Shown one piece after another: positions 16,424-24,448 of a DNA stretch of 59,444 nucleotides (positions within the stretch are counted from its first letter, which is position 1; each line of letters opens with the position of its first letter). The notes beneath the pieces were generated by a model. It made no database searches. It had not been told where the DNA came from and was given only the letters and a program-made list of their open reading frames with translations. Source of the DNA: Akkermansia muciniphila (lineage in GTDB: Bacteria; Verrucomicrobiota; Verrucomicrobiia; Verrucomicrobiales; Akkermansiaceae); contig CAMDCV010000028.1 of the NCBI GenBank assembly GCA_945890645.1, positions 1 through 59,444 on the forward strand, read 5' to 3'. The position numbers were made by a program, and so were the translations under genes.

Positions 16424-16630
16424 ATGTCAGATCGTTCCCAATGGACTATCCGCAAGTTTACGTCTCACGATGCGATGCGGCGTGAACAAATCCGGCATTG
16501 GCAACAACTTCCGGCATCGGCTCGGGCCCATGCTGTTTGGCAGATGGTCATCGAGTATTCCCGTCAACAAGGCATGAGCGAACATGAACTCCGACTTCAA
16601 AGATCTGTTACATTTGTTCGCCGAGCATGA
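16424..16630 (+). CDS. Small helical protein preceding a nucleotidyltransferase (possible antitoxin)
   Basis: A 68-aa basic, mostly helical protein (SARAHAVWQMVIEYSRQQGMSEHELRLQRS). Its end overlaps the next gene by 47 bases in another frame, implying a tight two-gene unit. Pairs of a short protein and a nucleotidyltransferase often form toxin-antitoxin modules, so an antitoxin or activator role is possible but unproven. The 240 bases upstream (16181-16423) hold no gene I can support. Confidence 0.55.
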   Translation: MSDRSQWTIRKFTSHDAMRREQIRHWQQLPASARAHAVWQMVIEYSRQQGMSEHELRLQRSVTFVRRA

Positions 16631-17030
16631 GGTGCGTTATCTTGTGGTCGGGGGATATGCTGTATCGCATCATGCGCAGCCGCGGTTCACGAAAGATCTT
16701 GATCTCTGGATCGAGCCCAGTTGCGAGAACGCGGCGCGCGTTTCCTCCGCTCTTCGTGAGTTCGGAATCCCGTTGATCGAGGTAACTGAGTCGGATTTCG
16801 CACAAGAAGGACTACAGTTTGCCGTGGGCATGCCACCAAGCCAACTCGATTTCCTAACCACCGTTCCGGGTCTTGCGTTCGGCGACTGTTGGCCTAGTCG
16901 AAATCTCGCAGAGATCGATGGGATTCTCGTTTCGTATCTCTCGAAGCCGGCGCTCATCATTGCTAAAAAAACCGCAGGGCGTGCACAAGATATCGCGGAC
17001 TTGGAAGAGCTTGAACGCACGGATCAGTGA
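16584..17030 (+). CDS. Nucleotidyltransferase-fold protein (AbiEii/MNT-like)
   Basis: A 148-aa protein starting DFKDLLHLFAEHEVRYLVVGG, with the nucleotidyltransferase signature GGYAVSHHAQPRFTKDLDLWI. The D-L-D metal-binding pair sits at about residues 39-41. The C-terminus KKTAGRAQDIADLEELE is typical of the family. Such proteins modify tRNA or proteins with nucleotides in some toxin-antitoxin and abortive-infection systems. It overlaps a small upstream gene. A partial island repeat follows 33 bases after its stop. Confidence 0.8.
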   Translation: MNSDFKDLLHLFAEHEVRYLVVGGYAVSHHAQPRFTKDLDLWIEPSCENAARVSSALREFGIPLIEVTESDFAQEGLQFAVGMPPSQLDFLTTVPGLAFGDCWPSRNLAEIDGILVSYLSKPALIIAKKTAGRAQDIADLEELERTDQ

Positions 17031-17062
17031 GATGCATCTCTGGCGTCGTCTCTGGGGTCAGT

Positions 17063-17137
17063 AGGGCTGCGCTCGATTCCTCGCTTACCCTAGGCTGTCA
17101 TCGTTCACCCCGATTGGGGTTTTAGAGTGGGGGGGAT
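17063..17137 (+). repeat. Island repeat, copy C (left part only)
   Basis: Matches the middle of copies A and B (GGGCTGCGCTCGATTCCTCG, then CACCCCGATTGGGG and AGAGTGGGGGG). It stops where the palindrome cluster at 17138 begins, so the terminal hairpin is missing. The palindromes may have inserted into or replaced it. Confidence 0.75.
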
Positions 17138-17410
17138 TGATCATGGCGTAGCCATGTCGGAACATAGCCGTGGGTTGAAACCCACGGGAGTGGTTCCCGT
17201 GATCCCATACGTGTCGCGTAGCGACACAGGAGCATTGAGGGGGGAAAGGAACGATAGCATGCGGGACAAGCCGTTCCGGTGTCGCTACGCGACACGGGGA
17301 GATGTGGGTGTGTGCGATTCCGTGGGTTTCAACCCACGGCTATTGTCCTTCACCGCTACGCGGTGGGGGGAAGGGCATTTTTCATGGCTTTGCCCTGAAA
17401 CCGTGGGAAA
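17138..17410. repeat. REP-like palindrome cluster 1
   Basis: At least six short palindromes in a row: CATGGCGTAGCCATG (17142), CCGTGGGTTGAAACCCACGG (17168-17187), GTGTCGCGTAGCGACAC (17211-17227), GTGTCGCTACGCGACAC (17279-17295), CCGTGGGTTTCAACCCACGG (17320-17339) and CACCGCTACGCGGTG (17351-17365). The same series, in the same order, recurs at 18190-18427. They resemble REP/BIME units mobilised by the RAYT encoded at 18537. No gene is supported in 17031-17482. Confidence 0.85.
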
Positions 17411-17482
17411 GTGATACTCACCTGATCTCATCAAACTGCAAAAGCTTGGCATTTACTGCGTGTTTGTCGTAGGAAATCCTGC

Positions 17483-18187
17483 ATGAACGCCGCTCCACCG
17501 GATCTGCCGTATGTGCGCTATGTGCAGAGCATCGAGGAACTGGTGTCCACGCCGATGCGCGATGGTGTCAATGCGCTGTGTCTGCGACGTTCGTTAGAGG
17601 GGGATTTTGCTGAAGTGATTCGTCACCTCAGCGCAGAGCGCGGCATCACCACGCTTGATCGTGCTCGATTGCTCGCGCTGCCGGTGAGTGCGGAGGGGAA
17701 GGTGGCGATCGATTTCATGCTTCGTGATCAGGAGCAGTTGCAGGCGTATGGCTTTGATCCTGAGATTGATTGCGTCAATGGATACGTCGGTCATGATGAG
17801 CAAGCGCTGATGCGCACGGATGTCTGTTCTTTTCACGTGGATCGTGCCACTGATGTGGCCGATACGTATTTGTGCACGTATGCGGGGGCATCGAGCATTG
17901 GCGTGTGCCATGAGGATGTCATCCCGCGCGCCCAAGTTCCTGCCGTGCGCAAAGCCTTGCTGGCGGATTTTGGCGGTGCGGATGATGAGAGCTTTCTCGA
18001 CTATCTCACCGAGAATTTTTACGACCTGCATTATGAAGCTCTACCCGGTGCGAGAACGTTCAGTTTCGGCGTGGGACACCTGTGGCGCATCGCCATCGAC
18101 TATCCGGGAACTCCGGTGCCGCCGTGCATTCATCGCGCCCCGGACCCGATCGAGGGAGATCCGCCGCGTTTGATTTTGATTGGTTGA
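17483..18187 (+). CDS. Conserved protein of unknown function (possibly DUF1826-like)
   Basis: A 234-aa soluble protein with no signal peptide. Distinct features are FHVDRATDVADTYLCTYAG (about 112-130), DLHYEALPGA, SFGVGHLWRIAIDYPG and the end PPCIHRAPDPIEGDPPRLILIG. The H-x-D followed by a distant H-R-A-P would suit a metal-dependent beta-fold, and the overall pattern recalls DUF1826 proteins, but I am not certain. It is isolated between two palindrome clusters, so its neighbours give no functional hint. Confidence 0.6.
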   Translation: MNAAPPDLPYVRYVQSIEELVSTPMRDGVNALCLRRSLEGDFAEVIRHLSAERGITTLDRARLLALPVSAEGKVAIDFMLRDQEQLQAYGFDPEIDCVNGYVGHDEQALMRTDVCSFHVDRATDVADTYLCTYAGASSIGVCHEDVIPRAQVPAVRKALLADFGGADDESFLDYLTENFYDLHYEALPGARTFSFGVGHLWRIAIDYPGTPVPPCIHRAPDPIEGDPPRLILIG

Positions 18188-18189
18188 GG

Positions 18190-18427
18190 TGTTGATCATG
18201 GCATAGCCATGTGGGAAAATAGCCGTGGGTTTTAACCCACGGGAAAGGTTGCCGAGATCCGATACGTGTCGCGTTGCGACACAGGAAAATTGAAGGGGAT
18301 TAGAACGATGGCGCATGGGACAAGCCGTTCCGGTGTCGCGATGCGACACAGGATGTTGTTGGCGGGTTCGATTCCGTGGGTTGAAACCCACGGCTATTAT
18401 CCTTCACCGCTACGCGGTGGGGGGGGG
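18190..18427. repeat. REP-like palindrome cluster 2
   Basis: Repeats cluster 1 in the same order: GATCATGGCATAGCCATG, a CCGTGGGTT/AACCCACGG palindrome, GTGTCGCGTTGCGACAC, GTGTCGCGATGCGACAC, a second CCGTGGGTT palindrome and CACCGCTACGCGGTG. Loop bases vary while paired bases co-vary, which indicates selection for hairpins. Bases 18428-18536, up to the RAYT gene, show nothing else. Confidence 0.85.
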
Positions 18428-18536
18428 TGACGGTGAATGTCCTTCAGCTTGACGCGATGGAGAGGTCACGATGAAAGTTGTTTAGGTCGAGATCATTCTT
18501 GCTCGCCAATGGATGAGGATTTATTAGATTTTTGTT

Positions 18537-18989
18537 ATGGCCAATTCGTTCATTTCCCTTTTTGTGCATGTGGTATTTTCGGTCAAGAACCGTGAACGCC
18601 TGATCGCGCAAAACATCGAAAGCGAAATTTGGCAATACCTTGGTGGCATTTGTCGGGCGCATGGGGTGAAGGCAGTGCAAATAGGTGGGGTCGAGGATCA
18701 TGTGCATTTGTTGTTGGGCTTGCCCGCCACTCTGGCCTTGAGCGATTTCATTAAGCGCCTCAAAGGGGAGTCTTCGAAATGGATTTCCGCCACCTTCCCG
18801 GCCTTGCGCGAATTTCATTGGCAGGATGGCTATGGTGGATTCAGCGTGGGGCAATCACAGGTGGAGACGACCGTGAGTTACATCAAAAAGCAGCGGGAAC
18901 ATCATCATCGCAAAACCTTTGAAGAGGAATATCGGGCATTTTTGCAAGCTCATGGGATCGAGGTGGAGGAGAAATACATTTTCGGGTGA
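18537..18989 (+). CDS. REP-associated tyrosine transposase (RAYT, Y1_Tnp / IS200-like)
   Basis: A 150-aa HUH single-strand DNA transposase. It begins FISLFVHVVFSVKNRERL, has the HUH pair in GGVEDHVHLLLGL (H55, H57) and the nucleophilic tyrosine in VSYIKKQREHH (Y115). RAYTs are domesticated relatives of IS200/IS605 transposases that act on REP palindromes. Here the gene sits between palindrome clusters at 18190-18427 and 18995-19215, the expected arrangement. The frame is intact with all catalytic residues. Without flanking IS ends it is probably not an autonomous insertion sequence. Confidence 0.92.
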   Translation: MANSFISLFVHVVFSVKNRERLIAQNIESEIWQYLGGICRAHGVKAVQIGGVEDHVHLLLGLPATLALSDFIKRLKGESSKWISATFPALREFHWQDGYGGFSVGQSQVETTVSYIKKQREHHHRKTFEEEYRAFLQAHGIEVEEKYIFG

Positions 18990-18994
18990 AGGTG

Positions 18995-19215
18995 GTTTTC
19001 CGTTGTTCGCGCCGTTCCGGTGTCGCTACGCGACACGGGATATTGTTGATGCGTTTGGGTCCGTGGGTTGAAACCCACGGCTATTTTCCTTCACCGCGAC
19101 GCGGTGGTGTGGAAGTCACGGTAACGCGATGTCGTTAATGCGTTTGGAATCGTGGACTGAAACCCACGGCTATTTTCCTTCACCGCGACGCGGTGGGGTG
19201 AAAGCCACGGTCATG
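18995..19215. repeat. REP-like palindrome cluster 3
   Basis: Contains GTGTCGCTACGCGACAC, CCGTGGGTTGAAACCCACGG and CACCGCGACGCGGTG, then a tandem second unit in which the palindrome is imperfect (TCGTGGACTGAAACCCACGG). The unit of about 95 bases is thus duplicated, showing a recent local expansion next to the RAYT. The rest of the gap to 19323 shows nothing else. Confidence 0.8.
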
Positions 19216-19323
19216 ATGGGGTGAAGCTGTAATTCATCAAATTTTCATCGTGCTCGCATCAGGGATTCATTTGCGCGGTAGAGAATGCGTTTGCCTTCGG
19301 GCGATCATCACTAAACTACCACT

Positions 19324-20097
19324 ATGAAACCACACCAACAAAAATGGATACGGCATTTTGAAAACAACCGTCTCAATCGGAGGGAACCGGAATGGGATTT
19401 GCCCTTCGCCATGGAGGAGAAAAAGCGCAGGGCCTTGGCATGGTCCTTGGCGGAATACCAGCTGGGCGATGGTGGCGGGCCGTGTTGTTTGATCGCCCGC
19501 GATGCCGATGCCTACCGTGCGAGCTCGGACAGCACACAGCGTGTGACGGACATGTGGTTTCGTGAAGAGGCTGAGCATTCGCGGTTGTTGAGTGGGGCGG
19601 TGACACGTTTGAGCGGTACCTTTGTCACCGATACCTTTGCGTTTCGCCAGTTCCAACGGGTGCGTCGATTCATGGGCGCGCAGTTTGAGATGCTGGTGCT
19701 CTTGCAGGTGGAAATCATCAGCACGGTGTACTATCGCATCATCCGCAAGCACTGCGATGACAAACCGATCGCCGACATGTGCGGGTTGATCCTGCGCGAT
19801 GAGACCGGACACATTTCGTATCATCGCGATCGCTTGTGCGCCGATCATCCGCGCGGCTGGAATGCAATCCAACGGGCGTGGTTTTATTTTCTCGGTTATG
19901 CCTGCGCAGTGGTGTTGTGGCTGGGGCATGGGCGGGCCTTGCGCGACATCGGCATGCGCAATGGGGATTTCTTTGCCCAGGTGCATCGGGGATTGCGCGG
20001 GTTTGTGCGCTCGGTCGGGCGCAGGGCGCGGCGTTGGCGGATCGAAGCTGTGATCGCCGAGAAGGGAAACAGTTGTGCAACGGCGCATTCGTGTTAG
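19324..20097 (+). CDS. Ferritin-like di-iron domain protein
   Basis: A 257-aa mostly helical protein. The metal-binding pattern can be read as FREEAEHSRLL (E-x-x-H), then QVEIISTVYYR, then RDETGHISYHRDRL (E-x-x-H), the arrangement of ferritin-like four-helix di-iron proteins. A hydrophobic helix (WFYFLGYACAVVLWLG) follows the core and the end is basic (RSVGRRARRWR), so it may associate with membrane or nucleic acid. The reaction is unknown. A monooxygenase-like gene follows 27 bases later and may share its transcript. Confidence 0.75.
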   Translation: MKPHQQKWIRHFENNRLNRREPEWDLPFAMEEKKRRALAWSLAEYQLGDGGGPCCLIARDADAYRASSDSTQRVTDMWFREEAEHSRLLSGAVTRLSGTFVTDTFAFRQFQRVRRFMGAQFEMLVLLQVEIISTVYYRIIRKHCDDKPIADMCGLILRDETGHISYHRDRLCADHPRGWNAIQRAWFYFLGYACAVVLWLGHGRALRDIGMRNGDFFAQVHRGLRGFVRSVGRRARRWRIEAVIAEKGNSCATAHSC

Positions 20098-20124
20098 GGT
20101 GGGGCTTCCCATTTACCAACCATT

Positions 20125-20472
20125 ATGTCCGTTAGTCTCCATCCCTATTTCAAAGCTCATGCCGGAAAGCGTGAGGCCTGTCTCGCTCTGTTGCCGACCT
20201 TCATCGCTGCGACCCAGCCTGATGTCGATTGTCTCTATTACGAATTCACCACGCGTGAGGATGAAATTTTCTGTCGCGAAGCCTACACCACAGGTGCCGC
20301 GGCATTGGCGCATTTGACGACCGTCGGTCCGTTGCTGGAACAAATGTTAGGCATGGCGGATTTGACGCGCTTGGAAATCCACGGTCCGGCGGCGGAGTTG
20401 GAGGTGATGAAACCTGCGCTCGCAGGGCTGAATCCTGCTTGGTTTGAGACGGCTGGTGGCGTGACGCGGTAA
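20125..20472 (+). CDS. Antibiotic-biosynthesis-monooxygenase (ABM) domain protein
   Basis: A 115-aa single-domain protein of the dimeric alpha+beta ABM fold: KAHAGKREACLALL, CLYYEFTTREDEIFCREAYTTGAAALAHLTT (in two blocks) and a C-terminal strand. Relatives include quinol monooxygenases and haem-degrading enzymes; the substrate cannot be assigned. It follows the ferritin-like gene closely on the same strand. Confidence 0.75.
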   Translation: MSVSLHPYFKAHAGKREACLALLPTFIAATQPDVDCLYYEFTTREDEIFCREAYTTGAAALAHLTTVGPLLEQMLGMADLTRLEIHGPAAELEVMKPALAGLNPAWFETAGGVTR

Positions 20473-20615
20473 TTTTTTTAACCACGAAATACACGAAAGG
20501 GAAGACAGGAAGGCAAAAATGACGATTGATGATCCTCCGTCGCCATTCGGCTATGGAAGGACGTGTTGTAGAGGTTTGATTTTTGATTTGTCTTTTGATT
20601 CCTGGCTCGTTTGAA

Positions 20616-20644
20616 GGCTTGGAGGCCAGAGGCCTCCGCCACGG
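20616..20644. repeat. GGAGGCC palindrome repeat, copy 1
   Basis: GGCTTGGAGGCC-A-GAGGCCTCCGCCACGG, matched at 22031-22059 with one base changed at the centre (G for A). Both are preceded by runs of TTGATTT-like words. The two copies bracket ychF. Confidence 0.7.
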
Positions 20645-20648
20645 TTTG

Positions 20649-21764
20649 TTAGACGTTGAAACGGAACTCGATGACGTCGCCGTCTTTGACGACGTATTCT
20701 TTTCCTTCGATGCGGAGCTTGCCGATATCGCGGGCGGCGGCTTTGGAACCAGTGGCGACAAGGTCATCGAAGTGGACGATCTCGGCAGCGATGAAGCCGC
20801 GCTCGAAGTCTGTGTGAATCACTCCCGCAGCGGCGGGGGCTTTGTCGCCCGCATTGATGGTCCAAGCGCGGGTTTCTTGCACGCCGGTGGTGAGGTAAGT
20901 GCGCAGGCCTAACAAGTGATAGACGCCGCGGATCAAGGTCGATACGCCGCTGTCGCTGACGCCCATGTCGGCGAGGAAAGCCAGAGCTTCCTCGGGATCG
21001 AGATCGACGAGTTCTTCTTCGATACGGGCAGAGATCACGACGGCTTCGGCACCGAAATTTTCGGCCGCGAACTTGCGCACCTTGGCGACAAGTGGTTGCG
21101 AATCAGGATCGGCACTGGCAGTGGCGAGCTCGTCTTCGGCGACGTTGCAGGCGTAGATCGTGCGTTTCATCGAGAGCAGGAAAAAGTCTTTGATGAAGGG
21201 CATGTCCTCGGCGGCGAATTCCATCGTGATTGCGGGCTTGCCGTCGTAGAGATGGGGCAGCAGGATATCGATGAGCTCGACTTCTTTTTTCGATTCTTTG
21301 TCGCCGGACTTGGCTTTTTTCTCGCGCGACTGGCGGCGTTTTTCCATTGCGGTGATGTCGGCGAGGATGAGCTCCGAGTTGATGATCTCGATGTCACGCA
21401 CGGGATCGACGCTGCCGAGTTCGTGAATGATGTCGTCGTTTTCAAAGCAGCGCACGACCTGCACGATGGCATCGGTTTCGCGGATGGTGGCGAGGAACTG
21501 GTTGCCGAGACCGGCACCTTCTGAGGCACCTTTGACGAGGCCGGCGATATCGACGAACTCAATCGCGGCGGGCACGAGTTTTTTCGAACCGGAAAGTTTC
21601 GAGAGGACCGCGAGGCGAGGGTCGGGCACGATGACGACGCCGACATTCGGATCGATGGTGCAGAAGGGATAATTGGCGGCCTCCGCTTTGCGTGAGCGGG
21701 TGACAGCATTGAAGAGAGTGGATTTTCCCACATTAGGCAGACCTACGATTCCAGCTTTGAGCAT
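20649..21764 (-). CDS. ychF: Redox-regulated ATPase YchF (Obg family)
   Basis: A 371-aa Obg-family P-loop protein that hydrolyses ATP and associates with ribosomes. Motifs: G1 GLPNVGKST (8-16), G3 [10 protein letters not shown], and a non-GTP-type G4 (NVAED) in place of NKxD, which is why YchF prefers ATP. A coiled-coil insert rich in K/E lies at about 140-165, and a C-terminal TGS domain ends [12 protein letters not shown]-like ([13 protein letters not shown]). Length and architecture are normal. It is a single-gene unit with repeat-rich spacers on both sides. Confidence 0.97.
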   Translation of the reverse strand: MLKAGIVGLPNVGKSTLFNAVTRSRKAEAANYPFCTIDPNVGVVIVPDPRLAVLSKLSGSKKLVPAAIEFVDIAGLVKGASEGAGLGNQFLATIRETDAIVQVVRCFENDDIIHELGSVDPVRDIEIINSELILADITAMEKRRQSREKKAKSGDKESKKEVELIDILLPHLYDGKPAITMEFAAEDMPFIKDFFLLSMKRTIYACNVAEDELATASADPDSQPLVAKVRKFAAENFGAEAVVISARIEEELVDLDPEEALAFLADMGVSDSGVSTLIRGVYHLLGLRTYLTTGVQETRAWTINAGDKAPAAAGVIHTDFERGFIAAEIVHFDDLVATGSKAAARDIGKLRIEGKEYVVKDGDVIEFRFNV

Positions 21765-21894
21765 GACGGGGGGAGATTGCGCAGAATGCTTTGCGGAGGT
21801 AAAGGGAAATCAGGAAGGGGCTTGGATGGTGGCTAGTGGTCTTTTTAACTACTGAAAGACTGAGGCCGCAAAATGCACTGAGGAAAGGCAGGAT

Positions 21895-21972
21895 TTACGA
21901 TTGATGATTGATGATGTTTGATGTTTGATGTTTGATTTCTTGATTTCTTGATTTCTTGATTTCTGATTTATG
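21895..21972. repeat. Simple tandem runs (GATTGAT, TGTTTGA, TTTCTTGA)
   Basis: Three adjoining tandem runs: TGATTGATGATTGATGATG, then TGTTTGA about three times, then TTTCTTGA about four times. They lie between ychF and the exporter gene. They look like slippage products and a weaker version sits on the other side of ychF near 20580. Confidence 0.7.
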
Positions 21973-22030
21973 GAAGCGGACTGCCTACTTCGCCGAGGCT
22001 ACGAAGGCCATAGAAAGTCCGCGCTCCATG

Positions 22031-22059
22031 GGCTTGGAGGCCGGAGGCCTCCGCCACGG
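22031..22059. repeat. GGAGGCC palindrome repeat, copy 2
   Basis: GGCTTGGAGGCC-G-GAGGCCTCCGCCACGG, the partner of 20616-20644. It is preceded by AGTCCGCGCTCC, a word also found in the inverted repeat at 38488-38547. Confidence 0.7.
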
Positions 22060-22109
22060 TCGGAATCACCGCTTGCCAAGGGGCGGCGGGCTTGGCAGGG
22101 TGGGTGCGG

Positions 22110-22862
22110 ATGTCGGAGCTTTCGTATGTGCTGTTGTTTTTTGCGGGGTTTGCGGGGGGCTTGATCGATTCGATTGCCGGGAGTGGGGGATTGATTACCT
22201 TGCCGGCTTTGATGGCGGTGGGGGTGCCGACGCATCTCGCGCTGGGCACGAATAAATTGCAATCCGCCTGCGGCACGTCGTTGGCAGTGTGGCGGTATTA
22301 TCGGGCGGGATTGATGCAAACTCCGGCTCTGGGCTGGGGGGTATTGGCATCATTCTGTGCGAGTGCGTTCGGTGCGTGGGCGGTGAGTTTGGTTTCGCAA
22401 GAAATGCTGCGCTTGCTGATTCCGTGGTTGTTGGCGGCGGTGGCGATTTATACGGCAATGAATCGTCGCTTCGGATTGACGGCGGGCGTGCAACGCATGG
22501 GGCATCTGGCATTTGCGCTTACCTTCGGCATGATTCTCGGGGCTTACGATGGGTTTTTCGGGCCGGGCTGTGGGTCGTTTTGGATGCTGGCCTTGGTGGC
22601 TTTGTTGGGGATGGATTTGCGCAACGCGACGGGCTACACGAAGTCTGTGAATCTGGCGAGCAACCTCGGGGCGCTGATATTTTTTCTATTCGCGGGGCAG
22701 GTGCATTTCGCCTCGGCACTGGCGATGATAGGCGGGCAAATGTTCGGCGCACGCATCGGCTCTGGCTTGGTGATTGATAAAGGCTCCGCGTTGATTCGTC
22801 CGGTGTTTTTGACGGTGGTATTTGGCATGACGCTCAAGTTGTTGTGGGATGCTTGGGGGTGA
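22110..22862 (+). CDS. TauE/SafE (TSUP) family membrane exporter
   Basis: An integral membrane protein of about 250 aa with roughly eight hydrophobic helices. Family hallmarks are FAGFAGGLIDSIAGSGGLITLP near the N-terminus and the repeated-half motif GAYDGFFGPGCGSFW, then KSVNLASNLGALIFF. TSUP proteins export sulfite, sulfoacetate or related anions. I chose ATG 22110 over the TTG at 22092 because the family motif starts soon after. It stands alone, so its substrate is not indicated, although sulfate-activation genes lie elsewhere in the window. Confidence 0.85.
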   Translation: MSELSYVLLFFAGFAGGLIDSIAGSGGLITLPALMAVGVPTHLALGTNKLQSACGTSLAVWRYYRAGLMQTPALGWGVLASFCASAFGAWAVSLVSQEMLRLLIPWLLAAVAIYTAMNRRFGLTAGVQRMGHLAFALTFGMILGAYDGFFGPGCGSFWMLALVALLGMDLRNATGYTKSVNLASNLGALIFFLFAGQVHFASALAMIGGQMFGARIGSGLVIDKGSALIRPVFLTVVFGMTLKLLWDAWG

Positions 22863-22945
22863 TGGGTGGGTTTTTCTGCAACTAAGGGGTTGCGCTAGAG
22901 CAGGCTTTCCCCTATGGCAGGGCTGTTTCACCCATCAGAATTATT

Positions 22946-24364
22946 ATGAGCAAAAGCGACTTTGGACTAATCGGACTGGCCGTCATGGGCCAAAATCTCG
23001 TTCTCAATGTGGAATCGCGCGGCTTCCAAGTCAGCGTTTACAACCGCACCACCGCCACCACCGATGAATTCATCGCCGCTCATCCCGGAAAAAAATTGGT
23101 TGGCTCGAAGACGCTCGAAGAGTTCGTACAGTCACTCGCGACCCCACGCAAAATCCAAATCATGGTCAAGGCCGGTGGTCCGGTGGATGCGGTGATCGAG
23201 CAATTGATCCCACTGCTCGACCAAGGTGACATCATCATCGATGGCGGCAACTCGCTCTATACTGATACTGAACGTCGCGATGCCTATCTCTCGGAAAAAG
23301 GTCTGCGTTTCATCGGCGCGGGTGTTTCTGGTGGCGAAGAAGGAGCGCGCAAGGGACCTTCGATCATGCCCGGCGGCCCGCTGTCCACGTGGGACGTGAT
23401 GAAGCCGATCTTCGAATCCATTTCCGCGAAAGTCGACGGCGAGCCCTGCGTGACGCACATCGGTCCAGGTGGCGCGGGTCACTACGTGAAAATGATCCAC
23501 AATGGCATCGAGTATGGCGACATGCAGCTCATCTGCGAAGCGTACAACATCTTCAAAGCAGCGGGATTTACCCCTGCGGAGTTGGGTCAAGTATTCACCG
23601 ATTGGAATGACGGCGATCTCGAAAGCTACCTCATTCAAATCACGGCAGAGATTTTCAAACAAGTCGATCCCGAGACGGGCAAGGCCTTGGTCGATCTGAT
23701 CCTCGATACCGCCGGCCAAAAAGGCACCGGCAAGTGGACGATCATGAACGCCGTGGAAAACACCGTCGTGATCTCGACCATCAATGCCGCTGTGGAAGCG
23801 CGCATCCTTTCCTCGATGAAAGACAAGCGCGTGGCTGCCAGCAAAGAACTGCAAGGTCCGGTGGCCAACATTTCCGCCGACAAAGCCGCTCTGGTGAAAC
23901 AAGTGCACGATGCCCTTTTCGCGTCGAAAATCATTTCCTATGCACAAGGTCTCGACCTCATCAAGACCATGGGTGCTGAGAAAAACTGGAATCTCGATCT
24001 CGGAAAAATCGCCGCCATCTGGCGCGGTGGTTGCATCATCCGTGCACGTTTCCTCAACGACATCACCGATGCTTATCGCAGCAATCCAGAACTGAGCAAC
24101 TTGATGCTCGCCCCGTTCTTCAAAAACTTGCTCAACGAGTTCCAACAAAACTGGCGCGAAGTCGTGGCACTCGCGACTCTCAACGGCATCCCCGTTCCTG
24201 CATTCAGCGCATCGCTCGGTTACTACGATAGCTACCGCAGCGCCGTATTGCCCGCGAACCTTCTGCAAGCCCAGCGCGACTTCTTCGGCGCCCACACCTA
24301 CGAGCGCACCGACAAAGCACGAGGCGAAATGTTCCACACCAACTGGCCTGATGTGATCGGGTAA
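22946..24364 (+). CDS. gnd: 6-phosphogluconate dehydrogenase (decarboxylating)
   Basis: A 472-aa enzyme of the oxidative pentose phosphate pathway, converting 6-phosphogluconate to ribulose 5-phosphate with NADP. It shows the Rossmann start GLAVMGQNLVLN, the substrate motif GAGVSGGEEGARKGPSIMPGG, the catalytic IGPGGAGHYVKMIHNGIEYGDMQ (in two blocks, with its Lys and Asn), and a C-terminal tail of the long form (RTDKARGEMFHTNWP). Length is normal. A short inverted repeat (TGATGGGTG ... CACCCATCA) lies in its 83-base leader. Two strong hairpins follow the stop. Confidence 0.98.
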   Translation: MSKSDFGLIGLAVMGQNLVLNVESRGFQVSVYNRTTATTDEFIAAHPGKKLVGSKTLEEFVQSLATPRKIQIMVKAGGPVDAVIEQLIPLLDQGDIIIDGGNSLYTDTERRDAYLSEKGLRFIGAGVSGGEEGARKGPSIMPGGPLSTWDVMKPIFESISAKVDGEPCVTHIGPGGAGHYVKMIHNGIEYGDMQLICEAYNIFKAAGFTPAELGQVFTDWNDGDLESYLIQITAEIFKQVDPETGKALVDLILDTAGQKGTGKWTIMNAVENTVVISTINAAVEARILSSMKDKRVAASKELQGPVANISADKAALVKQVHDALFASKIISYAQGLDLIKTMGAEKNWNLDLGKIAAIWRGGCIIRARFLNDITDAYRSNPELSNLMLAPFFKNLLNEFQQNWREVVALATLNGIPVPAFSASLGYYDSYRSAVLPANLLQAQRDFFGAHTYERTDKARGEMFHTNWPDVIG

Positions 24365-24372
24365 ATACGGAG

Positions 24373-24447
24373 AAGGGGATTGCATCCCCTTAGCGATGGT
24401 TGAGTGAATTCTTGGGTTAATCGAAAAGGGGATACAATCCCCTTTTC
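24373..24447. terminator. Double-hairpin bidirectional terminator
   Basis: Two hairpins: AAGGGGAT-TGC-ATCCCCTT (24373-24391) and AAAAGGGGAT-ACA-ATCCCCTTTT (24424-24446). The second has flanking A and T runs, so it can stop transcription from both sides. It lies between convergent gnd and the haem protein gene. Confidence 0.85.
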
Positions 24448-24448
24448 C

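Noticed and set aside
5713-17137. Defence island considered as a prophage or integrative element
   Set aside because: No integrase, phage structural gene, tRNA attachment site or end repeats that bound the whole region were seen.
17138-19215. Regular palindromes considered as a CRISPR array
   Set aside because: The palindromes differ from one another, spacing is irregular, there are no equal-length spacers and no cas genes; a RAYT is present instead.
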